The position numbers were made by a program, and so were the translations under genes. From the NCBI GenBank assembly GCA_947169185.1, contig CAMVOS010000008.1:1-64000 (forward strand): a DNA stretch of 64,000 nucleotides. The letters are read 5' to 3'. How positions within the stretch are numbered: the stretch's first letter is position 1; every line of letters begins with the position of its first letter. Positions 37,898 to 46,478 of the stretch are shown piece by piece. The stretch comes from an uncultured Prevotella sp. GTDB taxonomy: Bacteria; Bacteroidota; Bacteroidia; Bacteroidales; Bacteroidaceae. Under the pieces are notes generated by a model. That model searched no databases. It was not told the origin of the DNA and worked only from the letters and a program-made list of their open reading frames with translations.

Positions 37898-38943
37898 TTA
37901 ATACCACGCTCGTTCAGCGCCTTGGTATACTTCGCGGCATTCTTCAGATGCTCCTGATAGGTGCGGGCAAAATTATGCGTTCCTGAGAAATCCTCTTTGG
38001 CACACATATACAGGTAGTCGTGGTTAACAGCATTTAACACGGCATCGATACCTTTAACAGACGCAATCTTGATGGGGCCAGGAGGCAGTCCCGTATTCTT
38101 GTAGGTGTTATAAGGCGACTGAATGGTCAGCAGTTTCTGCCAGATGCGCTTCAGTTCAAATTGCTTTAAGGCAAATTTGATGGTCGGGTCGGCCTGCAGA
38201 GGCATATTTGTCTTCAGACGATTCAGATACATACCGGCTATCATGGGTTTCTCAGCAGTGTTGGCGGTCTCTTCATCGATGATGCTAGCCAGTGTACACA
38301 CCTCGACAGGCGTGAGCTGTATCTGGGCTGCTTTCTTCTCATGGTCACCTTGCCAGAAACGCTGGTATTCCTTCTCCATGCGTTGCATTAGAGCATCGAG
38401 ACTCATGTTCCAGTAAACGTCGTAAGTGTTCGGTACAAACATAGCGGCAACGGTACAGGTATCGAAACCATATTTCTGACACACTTCGTCGCTATATAAT
38501 GCATTGGCGATGGTGGCAGAGTCAAGCATCAGTTTTTTACTGAGCACGCTTGCCAGACGATCCATTGTTCGTACTTCCGGAATGGTAAGGTGCAGACTTG
38601 CCTGCTGACCATTCTTCAGTTTACGGAACAATGTAAAGGCTCCTTCTTTAGGCTCTATGGCATAACGGCCCGTCCGGATCTTTTCGCTGTAGCCAGTATG
38701 GCGCATCAAGGCGGTAAGTCCTGTCAGTCCTGCCGTATGGCTCATGGGGCGCAAATGCATGATGACAGAATCCTGCGTATCGTCATTGTCGATATACAGA
38801 TACTGTGTGTTGTCAGCCCTAGAGACAGGCGTGAAAGCATAGAAGACCGTGAGGCCTACGATGAGCAGCATACCAAATATGGCGATATATAGATAAGTGC
38901 GTGAATCCAGTTTTTTCATCGCTTTCTTGTATTTTCGCTGCAA
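37894..38943 (-). CDS. mltG: Endolytic transglycosylase MltG
   Basis: LASIIDEETANTAEKPMIAGMYLNRLKTNMPLQADPTIKFAL; SPYNTYKNTGLPPGPI. Confidence 0.95.
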   Translation of the reverse strand: MQRKYKKAMKKLDSRTYLYIAIFGMLLIVGLTVFYAFTPVSRADNTQYLYIDNDDTQDSVIMHLRPMSHTAGLTGLTALMRHTGYSEKIRTGRYAIEPKEGAFTLFRKLKNGQQASLHLTIPEVRTMDRLASVLSKKLMLDSATIANALYSDEVCQKYGFDTCTVAAMFVPNTYDVYWNMSLDALMQRMEKEYQRFWQGDHEKKAAQIQLTPVEVCTLASIIDEETANTAEKPMIAGMYLNRLKTNMPLQADPTIKFALKQFELKRIWQKLLTIQSPYNTYKNTGLPPGPIKIASVKGIDAVLNAVNHDYLYMCAKEDFSGTHNFARTYQEHLKNAAKYTKALNERGIK

Positions 38944-38953
38944 AATTACGAAA

Positions 38954-38988
38954 TAATTTATAATTCATAATGCATAATTCGTAATTAT
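38954..38988. repeat. Heptamer tandem repeat upstream of malQ
   Basis: ataattt ataattc ataatgc ataattc gtaatta. Confidence 0.8.
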
Positions 38989-38992
38989 TTTG

Positions 38993-39000
38993 TATTTTTG
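38993..39000 (+). promoter_or_regulatory. -7 box (TATTTTTG) for malQ
   Basis: TAnnTTTG consensus 18 nt before ATG 39019; implies the track start at 38998 is not used. Confidence 0.5.
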
Positions 39001-39018
39001 CAGAAAAGTTTGCATGTC

Positions 39019-41688
39019 ATGAAGCTAAAATTCTCAATACATTACCATACTGCATGGGGTGAAAGCCTGCATGTCAGCATCGATTTTCATAGCCAAGACG
39101 GAACCGTGCGCCATCAGGTTTTGCTGATGCAGACGGAAGATGGTGAACTGTGGACGCTCGAAACATCGGTGTTGATGAGTCGTCAGCATCCCGTGTCACA
39201 CATCGTTTATCGCTACCAAGTGGAAGATGCTGATGGACTGGTGCTTCGCAAGGAGTGGGACATGATACCCCGTATTTACCACTTTGATGCCACCAAGGAT
39301 TACGTCTTTCCTGACGAATGGCGTGACCGCCCATTGCCCATGCATCTCTATTCCTCGGCCTATCAGACCACTGTGCATGGACATCAGGGCGAACAGGTAG
39401 AGGCCCTGCGTCTGCCGTTATTTCGCAGAACCATCATCTTCCGTGTCTCTGCACCCCAACTGAAGGCAGGACAAATGGTGGCTGTCTGTGGCTCACATCC
39501 TGCCATCGGCTCGTGGAACACCAGCCGTTATCTGCCTATGGAGTATGCTGGAAATGGTGAGTGGCTGCTGACTGTCAATGCCCAGGGGTGGTTGCTACCT
39601 ATAGAATATAAATATGTGGTGGTGGACGGTCATACTCATGAGTTGATGGCCTGGGAGGAAGGCGACAACCGTTCTGTACCCGTCAGTTCTGCTGATGGGA
39701 GTACTAATGATATTCCCGACGGCCAAGTTCTGGTGCTCTTTGGTGGTCATCTGCGCTTAGCTGAAGAGACTTGGCGTGCTGCTGGTGTGGTCATTCCTGT
39801 ATTCTCGCTGCGTAGTGAGCATTCCTATGGTGTGGGCGATTTCGGTGATTTGCGCCGTTTTGTCGATTGGGCGGTGGCAACAGGCATGAAGTTCATTCAG
39901 GTGCTGCCTGTCAACGATACCACGACCGATGGTCATTGGCACGACTCCTATCCGTATAACATCGTCAGCATGTTTGCCCTGCATCCACACTATATCGACC
40001 TGGAGGCTGCAGGTACGCTACGTTCTAAAGCCCAGATGACCAAGTTCTTGCGTCGTCGTCAGGAGTTGAATGCCCTGCCGTATAGCGACTATGAGGCTGT
40101 GGAGCGTGTAAAAACTGAATACCTGCAGCTGCTGTTCGAGGAACAGGGCAAAGCTGTTGTTGATTCCAAGGATTTTAAGACCTTCGTCTCTGATAACGAG
40201 GACTGGCTGAAACCCTATGCCGCGTATCGCAATGAGTCTGCAGACTATGTGCATTTTGTGCAATTTTTATTGCACATCCAGCTCAAGGCAGCAGCCGACT
40301 ATGCTCGTGAAAAGGGCGTGGTACTGAAAGGAGACCTGCCTATTGGTGTCAATCGCGATAGCGTGGAGACGCGTAATTATCCGGAACTCTTCAATCTTGA
40401 CTCACAGACAGGTGCTCCACCTGACGCCTTTTCGCGTGAAGGACAGAACTGGGGGTTCCCGACCTACAATTGGGATAATGAGAAAATGAGAAATGAAGAA
40501 AATGAGAAAAACTCAATGTCTCATTCTCTCAATGTCTCAATATCAGCTTTGCTGAACAAACGTCTCAGTCAGATGTCGCAATATTTCGATGCACTTCGTA
40601 TCGACCACGTCCTGGGCTTCTTCCGCATCTGGGAGATTCCGCAGAATGCCGTCTATGGCTTGTTGGGCCATTTCTCGCCAGCCCTTCCGTTGACAGCCGA
40701 CGAGATAGCCTATTTCGGTTTGCCGTTCCGCAAGGAGCTCTTTACCAAACCCTTCGTTAACGACCGTCTCATAGAGCGTTTGTTTGGCATGCATGCCCAG
40801 TTTGTCCGTAACAACTTCCTGGTGCGTAAAGCTTACGGGCTCTACGACCTGAAGCCCGAATACGACACCCAGCGTAAGGTGGCTGAGGCCTTTGCTGAGC
40901 GCAGGGATGAGAGCAGCCTTTGGATTCGAGACGGACTGATGCGACTTATCAGCGATGTGCTCTTCGTCGAGGATCCTCATCAACCCGATATGTATCACCC
41001 ACGCATTGGCGTCATCAACGACCCCATCTTCGAGGCGCTATCTTCGGAAGAGAAGGATGCCTTTTTGCGGTTGTATAACAACTACTTCTACCAGCGCCAC
41101 TCATTCTTCTGGGGACAGCAGGCACTCAAGCGACTTCCTGCCATGCTCAAGGACTGCCGCATGCTGATTTGTGCTGAGGATTTGGGCATGTTGCCAGACT
41201 GCGTGGAACCTGTATTGGACCAGTTGCGCATCCTTACTCTCGAAATCCAGCAGATGCCCAAACATCAGGGCTTCGAGTTTGCGCACCTCGATGCCAATCC
41301 CATCCGCTCTGTCTGTACCATTTCCACTCATGATATGGCACCGCTGCGTCAATGGTGGCAGGAACAGCCCGAGCACCGCCAGCGCTACTATGTGACGATG
41401 TTGCAGAAGGAGGGTAGGGCTCCCGAGCAGTTACCGGCCCATCTGGCTGAGGAGATTATTGCCCGACACCTCTATTGTCCTTCGATGCTTTGCATATTGC
41501 AGTTGCAGGACTGGTTGGCAATGGATATGGAACTGCGCCGCAAGAATCCTCAGGACGAGCGCATCAATGTGCCCAGCGATGCCTACAACCGTTGGCAGTA
41601 CCGCATGCATCTGACCATCGAGGAACTCCTGGCTGCCACTAAATATAATAATAAGGTAAAAACGATGATTCAGCGCAGTAAAAGATAA
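39019..41688 (+). CDS. malQ: 4-alpha-glucanotransferase with N-terminal starch-binding-like domains (in-frame repeat insertion)
   Basis: CBM20-like N-terminus; GH77 core VGDFGDLRRFVDWA...LPVNDTT; FDALRIDHVLGFFRIWEIP; CAEDLG. Confidence 0.93.
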   Translation: MKLKFSIHYHTAWGESLHVSIDFHSQDGTVRHQVLLMQTEDGELWTLETSVLMSRQHPVSHIVYRYQVEDADGLVLRKEWDMIPRIYHFDATKDYVFPDEWRDRPLPMHLYSSAYQTTVHGHQGEQVEALRLPLFRRTIIFRVSAPQLKAGQMVAVCGSHPAIGSWNTSRYLPMEYAGNGEWLLTVNAQGWLLPIEYKYVVVDGHTHELMAWEEGDNRSVPVSSADGSTNDIPDGQVLVLFGGHLRLAEETWRAAGVVIPVFSLRSEHSYGVGDFGDLRRFVDWAVATGMKFIQVLPVNDTTTDGHWHDSYPYNIVSMFALHPHYIDLEAAGTLRSKAQMTKFLRRRQELNALPYSDYEAVERVKTEYLQLLFEEQGKAVVDSKDFKTFVSDNEDWLKPYAAYRNESADYVHFVQFLLHIQLKAAADYAREKGVVLKGDLPIGVNRDSVETRNYPELFNLDSQTGAPPDAFSREGQNWGFPTYNWDNEKMRNEENEKNSMSHSLNVSISALLNKRLSQMSQYFDALRIDHVLGFFRIWEIPQNAVYGLLGHFSPALPLTADEIAYFGLPFRKELFTKPFVNDRLIERLFGMHAQFVRNNFLVRKAYGLYDLKPEYDTQRKVAEAFAERRDESSLWIRDGLMRLISDVLFVEDPHQPDMYHPRIGVINDPIFEALSSEEKDAFLRLYNNYFYQRHSFFWGQQALKRLPAMLKDCRMLICAEDLGMLPDCVEPVLDQLRILTLEIQQMPKHQGFEFAHLDANPIRSVCTISTHDMAPLRQWWQEQPEHRQRYYVTMLQKEGRAPEQLPAHLAEEIIARHLYCPSMLCILQLQDWLAMDMELRRKNPQDERINVPSDAYNRWQYRMHLTIEELLAATKYNNKVKTMIQRSKR

Positions 41689-41727
41689 CGTAATACCGTT
41701 ATAACGTAATAACGCCCAATCGAAAAA

Positions 41728-42393
41728 ATGTTCAAGACTTACATCTTCGACCTCGACGGTACCTTGCTCGATACCTTGCAGGACTTGGCCAACAGCGTGA
41801 ACTATGCGTTACGACAGCACAGCATGCCTGAACACTCAACAGACGACATCCGGTGCTTCGTGGGTAATGGTGTGCGCCTGTTGATGGAGCGTGCTGTACC
41901 TGACGGGGCACGAAACCCGCAGTTCGAAGCCGCCTTTGCCATCTTCCGCCAGCACTATATGCAACACTCGCTCGACACAACGCGCCCCTACGATGGTATT
42001 CATGAACTGATTCACGAACTGAAGGCGCGAGGCTGCAGGATGGCGGTGGTCAGCAACAAGATGATGGCTGCCACACAGGAACTGGTCCGCCATTTCTTCC
42101 CTGACATCGAGGTCGCTATTGGTGAACACGAGGCTGCAGGCATCAAGAAAAAGCCTGCCCCAGATACCGTCTATGAGGCGATGAGGCAGTTAAACATTCC
42201 TCTTACCTCTCACCCCTCATCTCTCACCTACGATTCCGTCTACGTTGGCGACAGCGATGTCGACCTTGCTACAGCCCGCAATAGTGGTCTGCCCTGTATC
42301 AGCGTTCTCTGGGGGTTCCGCGATCGTGACTTCCTCAAGGCTCATGGTGCCACCACCTTTGCTGAGCATCCATTGGATATTTTGGAACTATAA
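41728..42393 (+). CDS. HAD family hydrolase (phosphoglycolate phosphatase-like)
   Basis: YIFDLDGTLLDTLQDLANSVNYAL; VYVGDSDVDLATARNSG. Confidence 0.92.
   Translation: MFKTYIFDLDGTLLDTLQDLANSVNYALRQHSMPEHSTDDIRCFVGNGVRLLMERAVPDGARNPQFEAAFAIFRQHYMQHSLDTTRPYDGIHELIHELKARGCRMAVVSNKMMAATQELVRHFFPDIEVAIGEHEAAGIKKKPAPDTVYEAMRQLNIPLTSHPSSLTYDSVYVGDSDVDLATARNSGLPCISVLWGFRDRDFLKAHGATTFAEHPLDILEL
42201..42228. repeat. Heptamer tandem repeat inside the HAD phosphatase gene
   Basis: tcttacc tctcacc cctcatc tctcacc; encodes PLTSHPSSLT. Confidence 0.85.
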
Positions 42394-42405
42394 CACAAAA
42401 ATGCA

Positions 42406-43638
42406 ATGACTATGACGGCTAAACAATCTTTATCTGTGTTGCTACTGCTGCTGGCTATTTCAACTCATGCCCAGCAGGTGGTGAGTGGCGTGGTGAAGGA
42501 TCGCCAGACGGGCTATGCATTGAGTCATGTCAGCATCACGGCGGAAGGCTCGGAGGCTCATACCGTTACGAATGATGATGGACGCTTTACGCTGAAAGTG
42601 AAAAATGCGCCTAAGTTTATCCAGCTGAGCCATATTGGTTATAAAACGCGTCGTCACCAGCTGAACGGGCAGACCGAGGGGCTGCAGATATTGATGTCTA
42701 GCCATTCTGTGACTCTTGACGAGGTCATCGTGTCATCGCAGGACCCTTTGGAGATTGTGCGTGCAGCCATGAAGCACATTCCTTCCAACTATTCCTCGCA
42801 GCCAGAACTGAAAAACTGTTTCTATCGTGAGGTGACGCGTCGCGGTTCGCGCTATATCGCTGTGGCTGAGGCTGTCATGGAAATGTATAAGTCGAGCTAT
42901 GCCTACGGACCAGAAAGAGATGCGGTGGGTATTCTGAAGGGCCGCCGCCTGATGAATATGAAGTCTAAGGATACATTGGGCGTGAAGATTCAGGGTGGTC
43001 CAGTGATGCCGTTGATGGCCGATGTGGCCAAGAATCCTGACTACATGCTGAACTATCATGACTTGGCACAATGTACGCTGTCTATGGAGCTGCCCACTAA
43101 GATTGATGGTCGTCTGCATTATGTGGTCCGTGTGGAGCCAATGGCTGTTACTACCTATCCGCTGATGGGTGGTTTGCTGTATATTGACCAGGAGTCGTTC
43201 ACCATTACCCGTGCCGAACTGCAACTGGATGTGCGTGACTGGCGCCGCGCTTCGGAATATATGCTGGTCAGGAAGCCTATGGGATTGCGTTTCCGCCCCA
43301 AGCAGCTTACGATGACGATAGCCTATATGACCGATGAGCAGGGTATTACCCACATGAGCTATCTGCGCAACGAGATGCGTTTCAACTGCGACTGGAAGCG
43401 GAGGCTCTTTGCTTCGAGCTATACAGCGGTCAGCGAGATGGTGGTGACGGACAAGGTGGCTTTAGGTGCCGATGCCAAACGACCGAAGGGACGTTCATCG
43501 TTTGGACTAAAAGACCGCTTCTACGACCGTGTAGAGTATTTTGACGATCCAGCATTCTGGGCCGACTATAACATCATTGAGCCTACTGAGAGTCTGGAAC
43601 ATGCCATAGATAAACTCAAGAAGAAATTGAGAAATTAA
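42406..43638 (+). CDS. Carboxypeptidase-like regulatory domain outer-membrane/secreted protein
   Basis: QVVSGVVKDRQTGYALSHVSITAEGSEAHTVTNDDGRFTLKV...IGYKT. Confidence 0.8.
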   Translation: MTMTAKQSLSVLLLLLAISTHAQQVVSGVVKDRQTGYALSHVSITAEGSEAHTVTNDDGRFTLKVKNAPKFIQLSHIGYKTRRHQLNGQTEGLQILMSSHSVTLDEVIVSSQDPLEIVRAAMKHIPSNYSSQPELKNCFYREVTRRGSRYIAVAEAVMEMYKSSYAYGPERDAVGILKGRRLMNMKSKDTLGVKIQGGPVMPLMADVAKNPDYMLNYHDLAQCTLSMELPTKIDGRLHYVVRVEPMAVTTYPLMGGLLYIDQESFTITRAELQLDVRDWRRASEYMLVRKPMGLRFRPKQLTMTIAYMTDEQGITHMSYLRNEMRFNCDWKRRLFASSYTAVSEMVVTDKVALGADAKRPKGRSSFGLKDRFYDRVEYFDDPAFWADYNIIEPTESLEHAIDKLKKKLRN

Positions 43639-43640
43639 AA

Positions 43641-44201
43641 ATGAAAACATTACTTATACTTTTCACTTTTCACTTATCACTTTTCACTTCCCTACATGCT
43701 CAGCCTGCTGGGGTAGCATTAGACACGCTGACCATACAGCATATTGACTTTGAGGGTAAGACGCAGCAAGGCGTGCTGATATGCAACAAGACGATATCGA
43801 AAGACTTGCGCGAGATATTTACTGAGCTTTACAAGGCGAAATACCCTATAGAGCGTATCCGCCCGATTTCTGAGTATGGCAACGACGATGAGCGCTCGAT
43901 GCAGGCCAACAATACCTCGTGCTACTGCTATCGCACCGTTGAGGGCAGTAGCAAGCTGTCGAAACATGCCCGAGGACTGGCTATCGATGTGAACCCACTC
44001 TATAACCCCTGCGTCAAAAGGAAAAAGGACGGCACGCTGTTGATCCAACCCTCAACAGGCAAGCCCTTCGTGAACCGTAGCAAGTCGTTCAAGTATAAGA
44101 TTACGCCAAAGGATTTGTGTTATCGACAGTTCGTCAAGCATGGATTCCGATGGGGTGGGGCTTGGCGCTCGTTAAAGGACTACCAGCACTTTGAAAAATA
44201 A
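43641..44201 (+). CDS. M15 family metallopeptidase (exported)
   Basis: SKHARGLAIDVNPLYNP; KHGFRWGGAWRSLKDYQHFE; signal peptide MKTLLILFTFHLSLFTSLHA. Confidence 0.85.
   Translation: MKTLLILFTFHLSLFTSLHAQPAGVALDTLTIQHIDFEGKTQQGVLICNKTISKDLREIFTELYKAKYPIERIRPISEYGNDDERSMQANNTSCYCYRTVEGSSKLSKHARGLAIDVNPLYNPCVKRKKDGTLLIQPSTGKPFVNRSKSFKYKITPKDLCYRQFVKHGFRWGGAWRSLKDYQHFEK
43659..43693. repeat. Heptamer tandem repeat encoding the signal-peptide core of the M15 peptidase
   Basis: cttttca cttttca cttatca cttttca cttccct; encodes LFTFHLSLFTSL. Confidence 0.9.
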
Positions 44202-44202
44202 A

Positions 44203-44230
44203 AAAAGGAACTCTTTGCAGAGTCCCTTTT
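44203..44230. terminator. Convergent bidirectional terminator
   Basis: AAAAGGAACTCT-ttgc-AGAGTCCCTTTT between convergent genes. Confidence 0.75.
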
Positions 44231-44252
44231 AATATGCTAGTGTCATGGCTAT

Positions 44253-46463
44253 TTACTTCATGACTTTATGCCCATTTACGATATACAGTCCATGAGGCAG
44301 GCTCTGCCATTCGGTCTTTGTACCCACCTTGACACCCATGAGGTTGTAGACGTTAGACGTCTTAGGAATGTCTCTAGCAATCGTTTGAATAGCTGTCGGC
44401 GTCGGGCTGGTAACCTTCAGTTCGCGGGCAGCAGAGGTCTTGCTCTTACCGTTTTCTGCAGTTACAATAGCTGTGATGGCGTAGGTTCCCATCGCATCAG
44501 GTACAAAGTCACAGGTATAGGTGCTTGTGGTGCCCTGTTGTGCCATAGTGCCAATTAGCATATTGTTGGCATAAACTTTTACGTGACTGATGGGACTGTT
44601 TCTTGATGTGAATTTTCCCTCGATTTCAATATGGTCGCCAACACCATATTCAGCGCTGAAGTTCATCAGCTTGGTTGACATGCCGTCACCTTCCTCATAG
44701 CGGTTTAGTGTGATGCTCTTAATCTTGAAGCCGCCCTTTTCAATCATCATCGAAATGACATGACGTCCAGCGGTCAGGGGCACGATGGTCTTACCGTGCA
44801 ACAGCTTGTAGTTAGAGGAACCGCCAGTATTGGGAACCTCTACAAACTCGGTGAGGTACGACAGACTGTCGAGACCGTATTCTGTCAAGTGGAATCGGCC
44901 ATTAGCATTGTCTGCAGCAACCTCGGCGTCGAACGAGTAGTAACCGTCTTCTTTCACGTTGACGGTATAGTCCATCCACTGGCCGTTTGTCATAGAAGCA
45001 CCCTCGGTGCGTGAGGCGCTGGAGTAGCTTACACCTGAAAGACCCTTATCGTACTCTATAGTATTGATGGTGCCAGGCAACTCAGGAATAGTTTCGTTGT
45101 AAGGCTCGCGTTTTGTTGTATCAGAGAGTACTTGGAAACGACCGTAGCGCTCATAAGTGGTGCCGTCGGTAGCAGTCACCACGGCCTTTGTGCTTTTCGT
45201 ACCTGATGAACTCGTGGTGTATTCTACAATATAAGGCGCCTCAGTCATGGTTTTTACCAACTCATTGCCAACATAGAAATCCACCTTCTGGATGGTCTTA
45301 GTAGCCAAACGAGCATGAATCTTGATGGGCAGCACATCACCCTTGGCCACCTTCATGCTGGCAGGGCGGATATAGACCGAGGCCTCCTTCTTTGCGCCAG
45401 GGAATGGACCGGTAGCGGCCTTGGCCTTATCGCTGGCCATGTACTCTTTCAGCCAGGTCATAGCAGGACGCTCTTCACCATTAATGTAAAGGCCTGAAAT
45501 ACCCGGTCCTATCAAATTGCCATTTGCGTCCCTTGCGTCTTGATATGGATTGTTTTTTTCTTTCAAGTTAATCCAAGTCTTGCCATAAACATAACCCCAC
45601 AAGGTAATACCTGCACAATAGGAAGCCTCCCACATCAAAGGAACCTGTGCCTGATAGTCTTTTTTCTGACTGTTACCATGAGTTTCGGGGTCATAGTCGC
45701 CAATATCATATTCAGTAACGTACATGGGCATCTTCAGCGCATCTTGCTGCTTCTTCATGACGCTACTTAATTCGCTGGCGCTGCAGCCACCCAAGTCGTG
45801 GGCCTGATTGCCGTAGGCGTCAATAGGTGCACCGGCATCACGCAGAGCTTGTACCAAGTTGATATAGTTGTCAACATCCCATCGGAATGAGTTATAGTCA
45901 TTGTAAATCAGAATAGCATCCGGCCAGCGCTGTCCAGCCATGTCGAAGGCCTTGATGAGCCAGTCGTAACCGGTCTTGCCACCACCACCCAATGACTCTT
46001 TTATCATCGAGTTACCATTCTGATGATTTCCTACAGCCTCGTTCACCACGTCAATCATGGGCAAGGTCTTGTACTTTGTCTTGACTTGATTAAACCAATT
46101 GGTGATAGCCGCATAGCGCTCCTTCGGTGTCAGGTCTGGTAGCCAGTTCGGATACTGGGCACCCCACACCAGCGCGTGGAACTTGTAGGGGAAGTTGTGG
46201 TTCTTGGCATAGTTGAACGCATTGTCACAGCCCCAGTTGAATTTCCCTCTAGTGCCTTCTACCGAACCCCATTTCGATTCGTTTTCACAAGTAATCTGGT
46301 TCCAGAGTTCATAGAACTTTGGCACACCGCCTCCGGCTTCCACACTACCGACGGTGGTAATGTTGCCAAGGAACTTGTTGGGGTTCGTTGACAACTGCGC
46401 CTGCATGTTACCTGTTGTCAGGCAGCTTGCGATGAATGTTGTGATAATAAGTTTTGTTCTCAT
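44253..46463 (-). CDS. GH10 endo-1,4-beta-xylanase with C-terminal CBM-like module and sorting-like tail
   Basis: ITCENESKWGSVEG, HALVWGAQYPNW, DVVNEAVG, VTEYDIGD; downstream CBM6-like sequence; C-terminal NLMGVKVGTKTEWQSLPHGLYIVNGHKVMK. Confidence 0.92.
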   Translation of the reverse strand: MRTKLIITTFIASCLTTGNMQAQLSTNPNKFLGNITTVGSVEAGGGVPKFYELWNQITCENESKWGSVEGTRGKFNWGCDNAFNYAKNHNFPYKFHALVWGAQYPNWLPDLTPKERYAAITNWFNQVKTKYKTLPMIDVVNEAVGNHQNGNSMIKESLGGGGKTGYDWLIKAFDMAGQRWPDAILIYNDYNSFRWDVDNYINLVQALRDAGAPIDAYGNQAHDLGGCSASELSSVMKKQQDALKMPMYVTEYDIGDYDPETHGNSQKKDYQAQVPLMWEASYCAGITLWGYVYGKTWINLKEKNNPYQDARDANGNLIGPGISGLYINGEERPAMTWLKEYMASDKAKAATGPFPGAKKEASVYIRPASMKVAKGDVLPIKIHARLATKTIQKVDFYVGNELVKTMTEAPYIVEYTTSSSGTKSTKAVVTATDGTTYERYGRFQVLSDTTKREPYNETIPELPGTINTIEYDKGLSGVSYSSASRTEGASMTNGQWMDYTVNVKEDGYYSFDAEVAADNANGRFHLTEYGLDSLSYLTEFVEVPNTGGSSNYKLLHGKTIVPLTAGRHVISMMIEKGGFKIKSITLNRYEEGDGMSTKLMNFSAEYGVGDHIEIEGKFTSRNSPISHVKVYANNMLIGTMAQQGTTSTYTCDFVPDAMGTYAITAIVTAENGKSKTSAARELKVTSPTPTAIQTIARDIPKTSNVYNLMGVKVGTKTEWQSLPHGLYIVNGHKVMK

Positions 46464-46478
46464 AAATTAAATTAGTTG

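Noticed and set aside
37129-37986. 285-aa plus-strand ORF
   Set aside because: Antisense to glnS and running into the intergenic repeat; shadow ORF.
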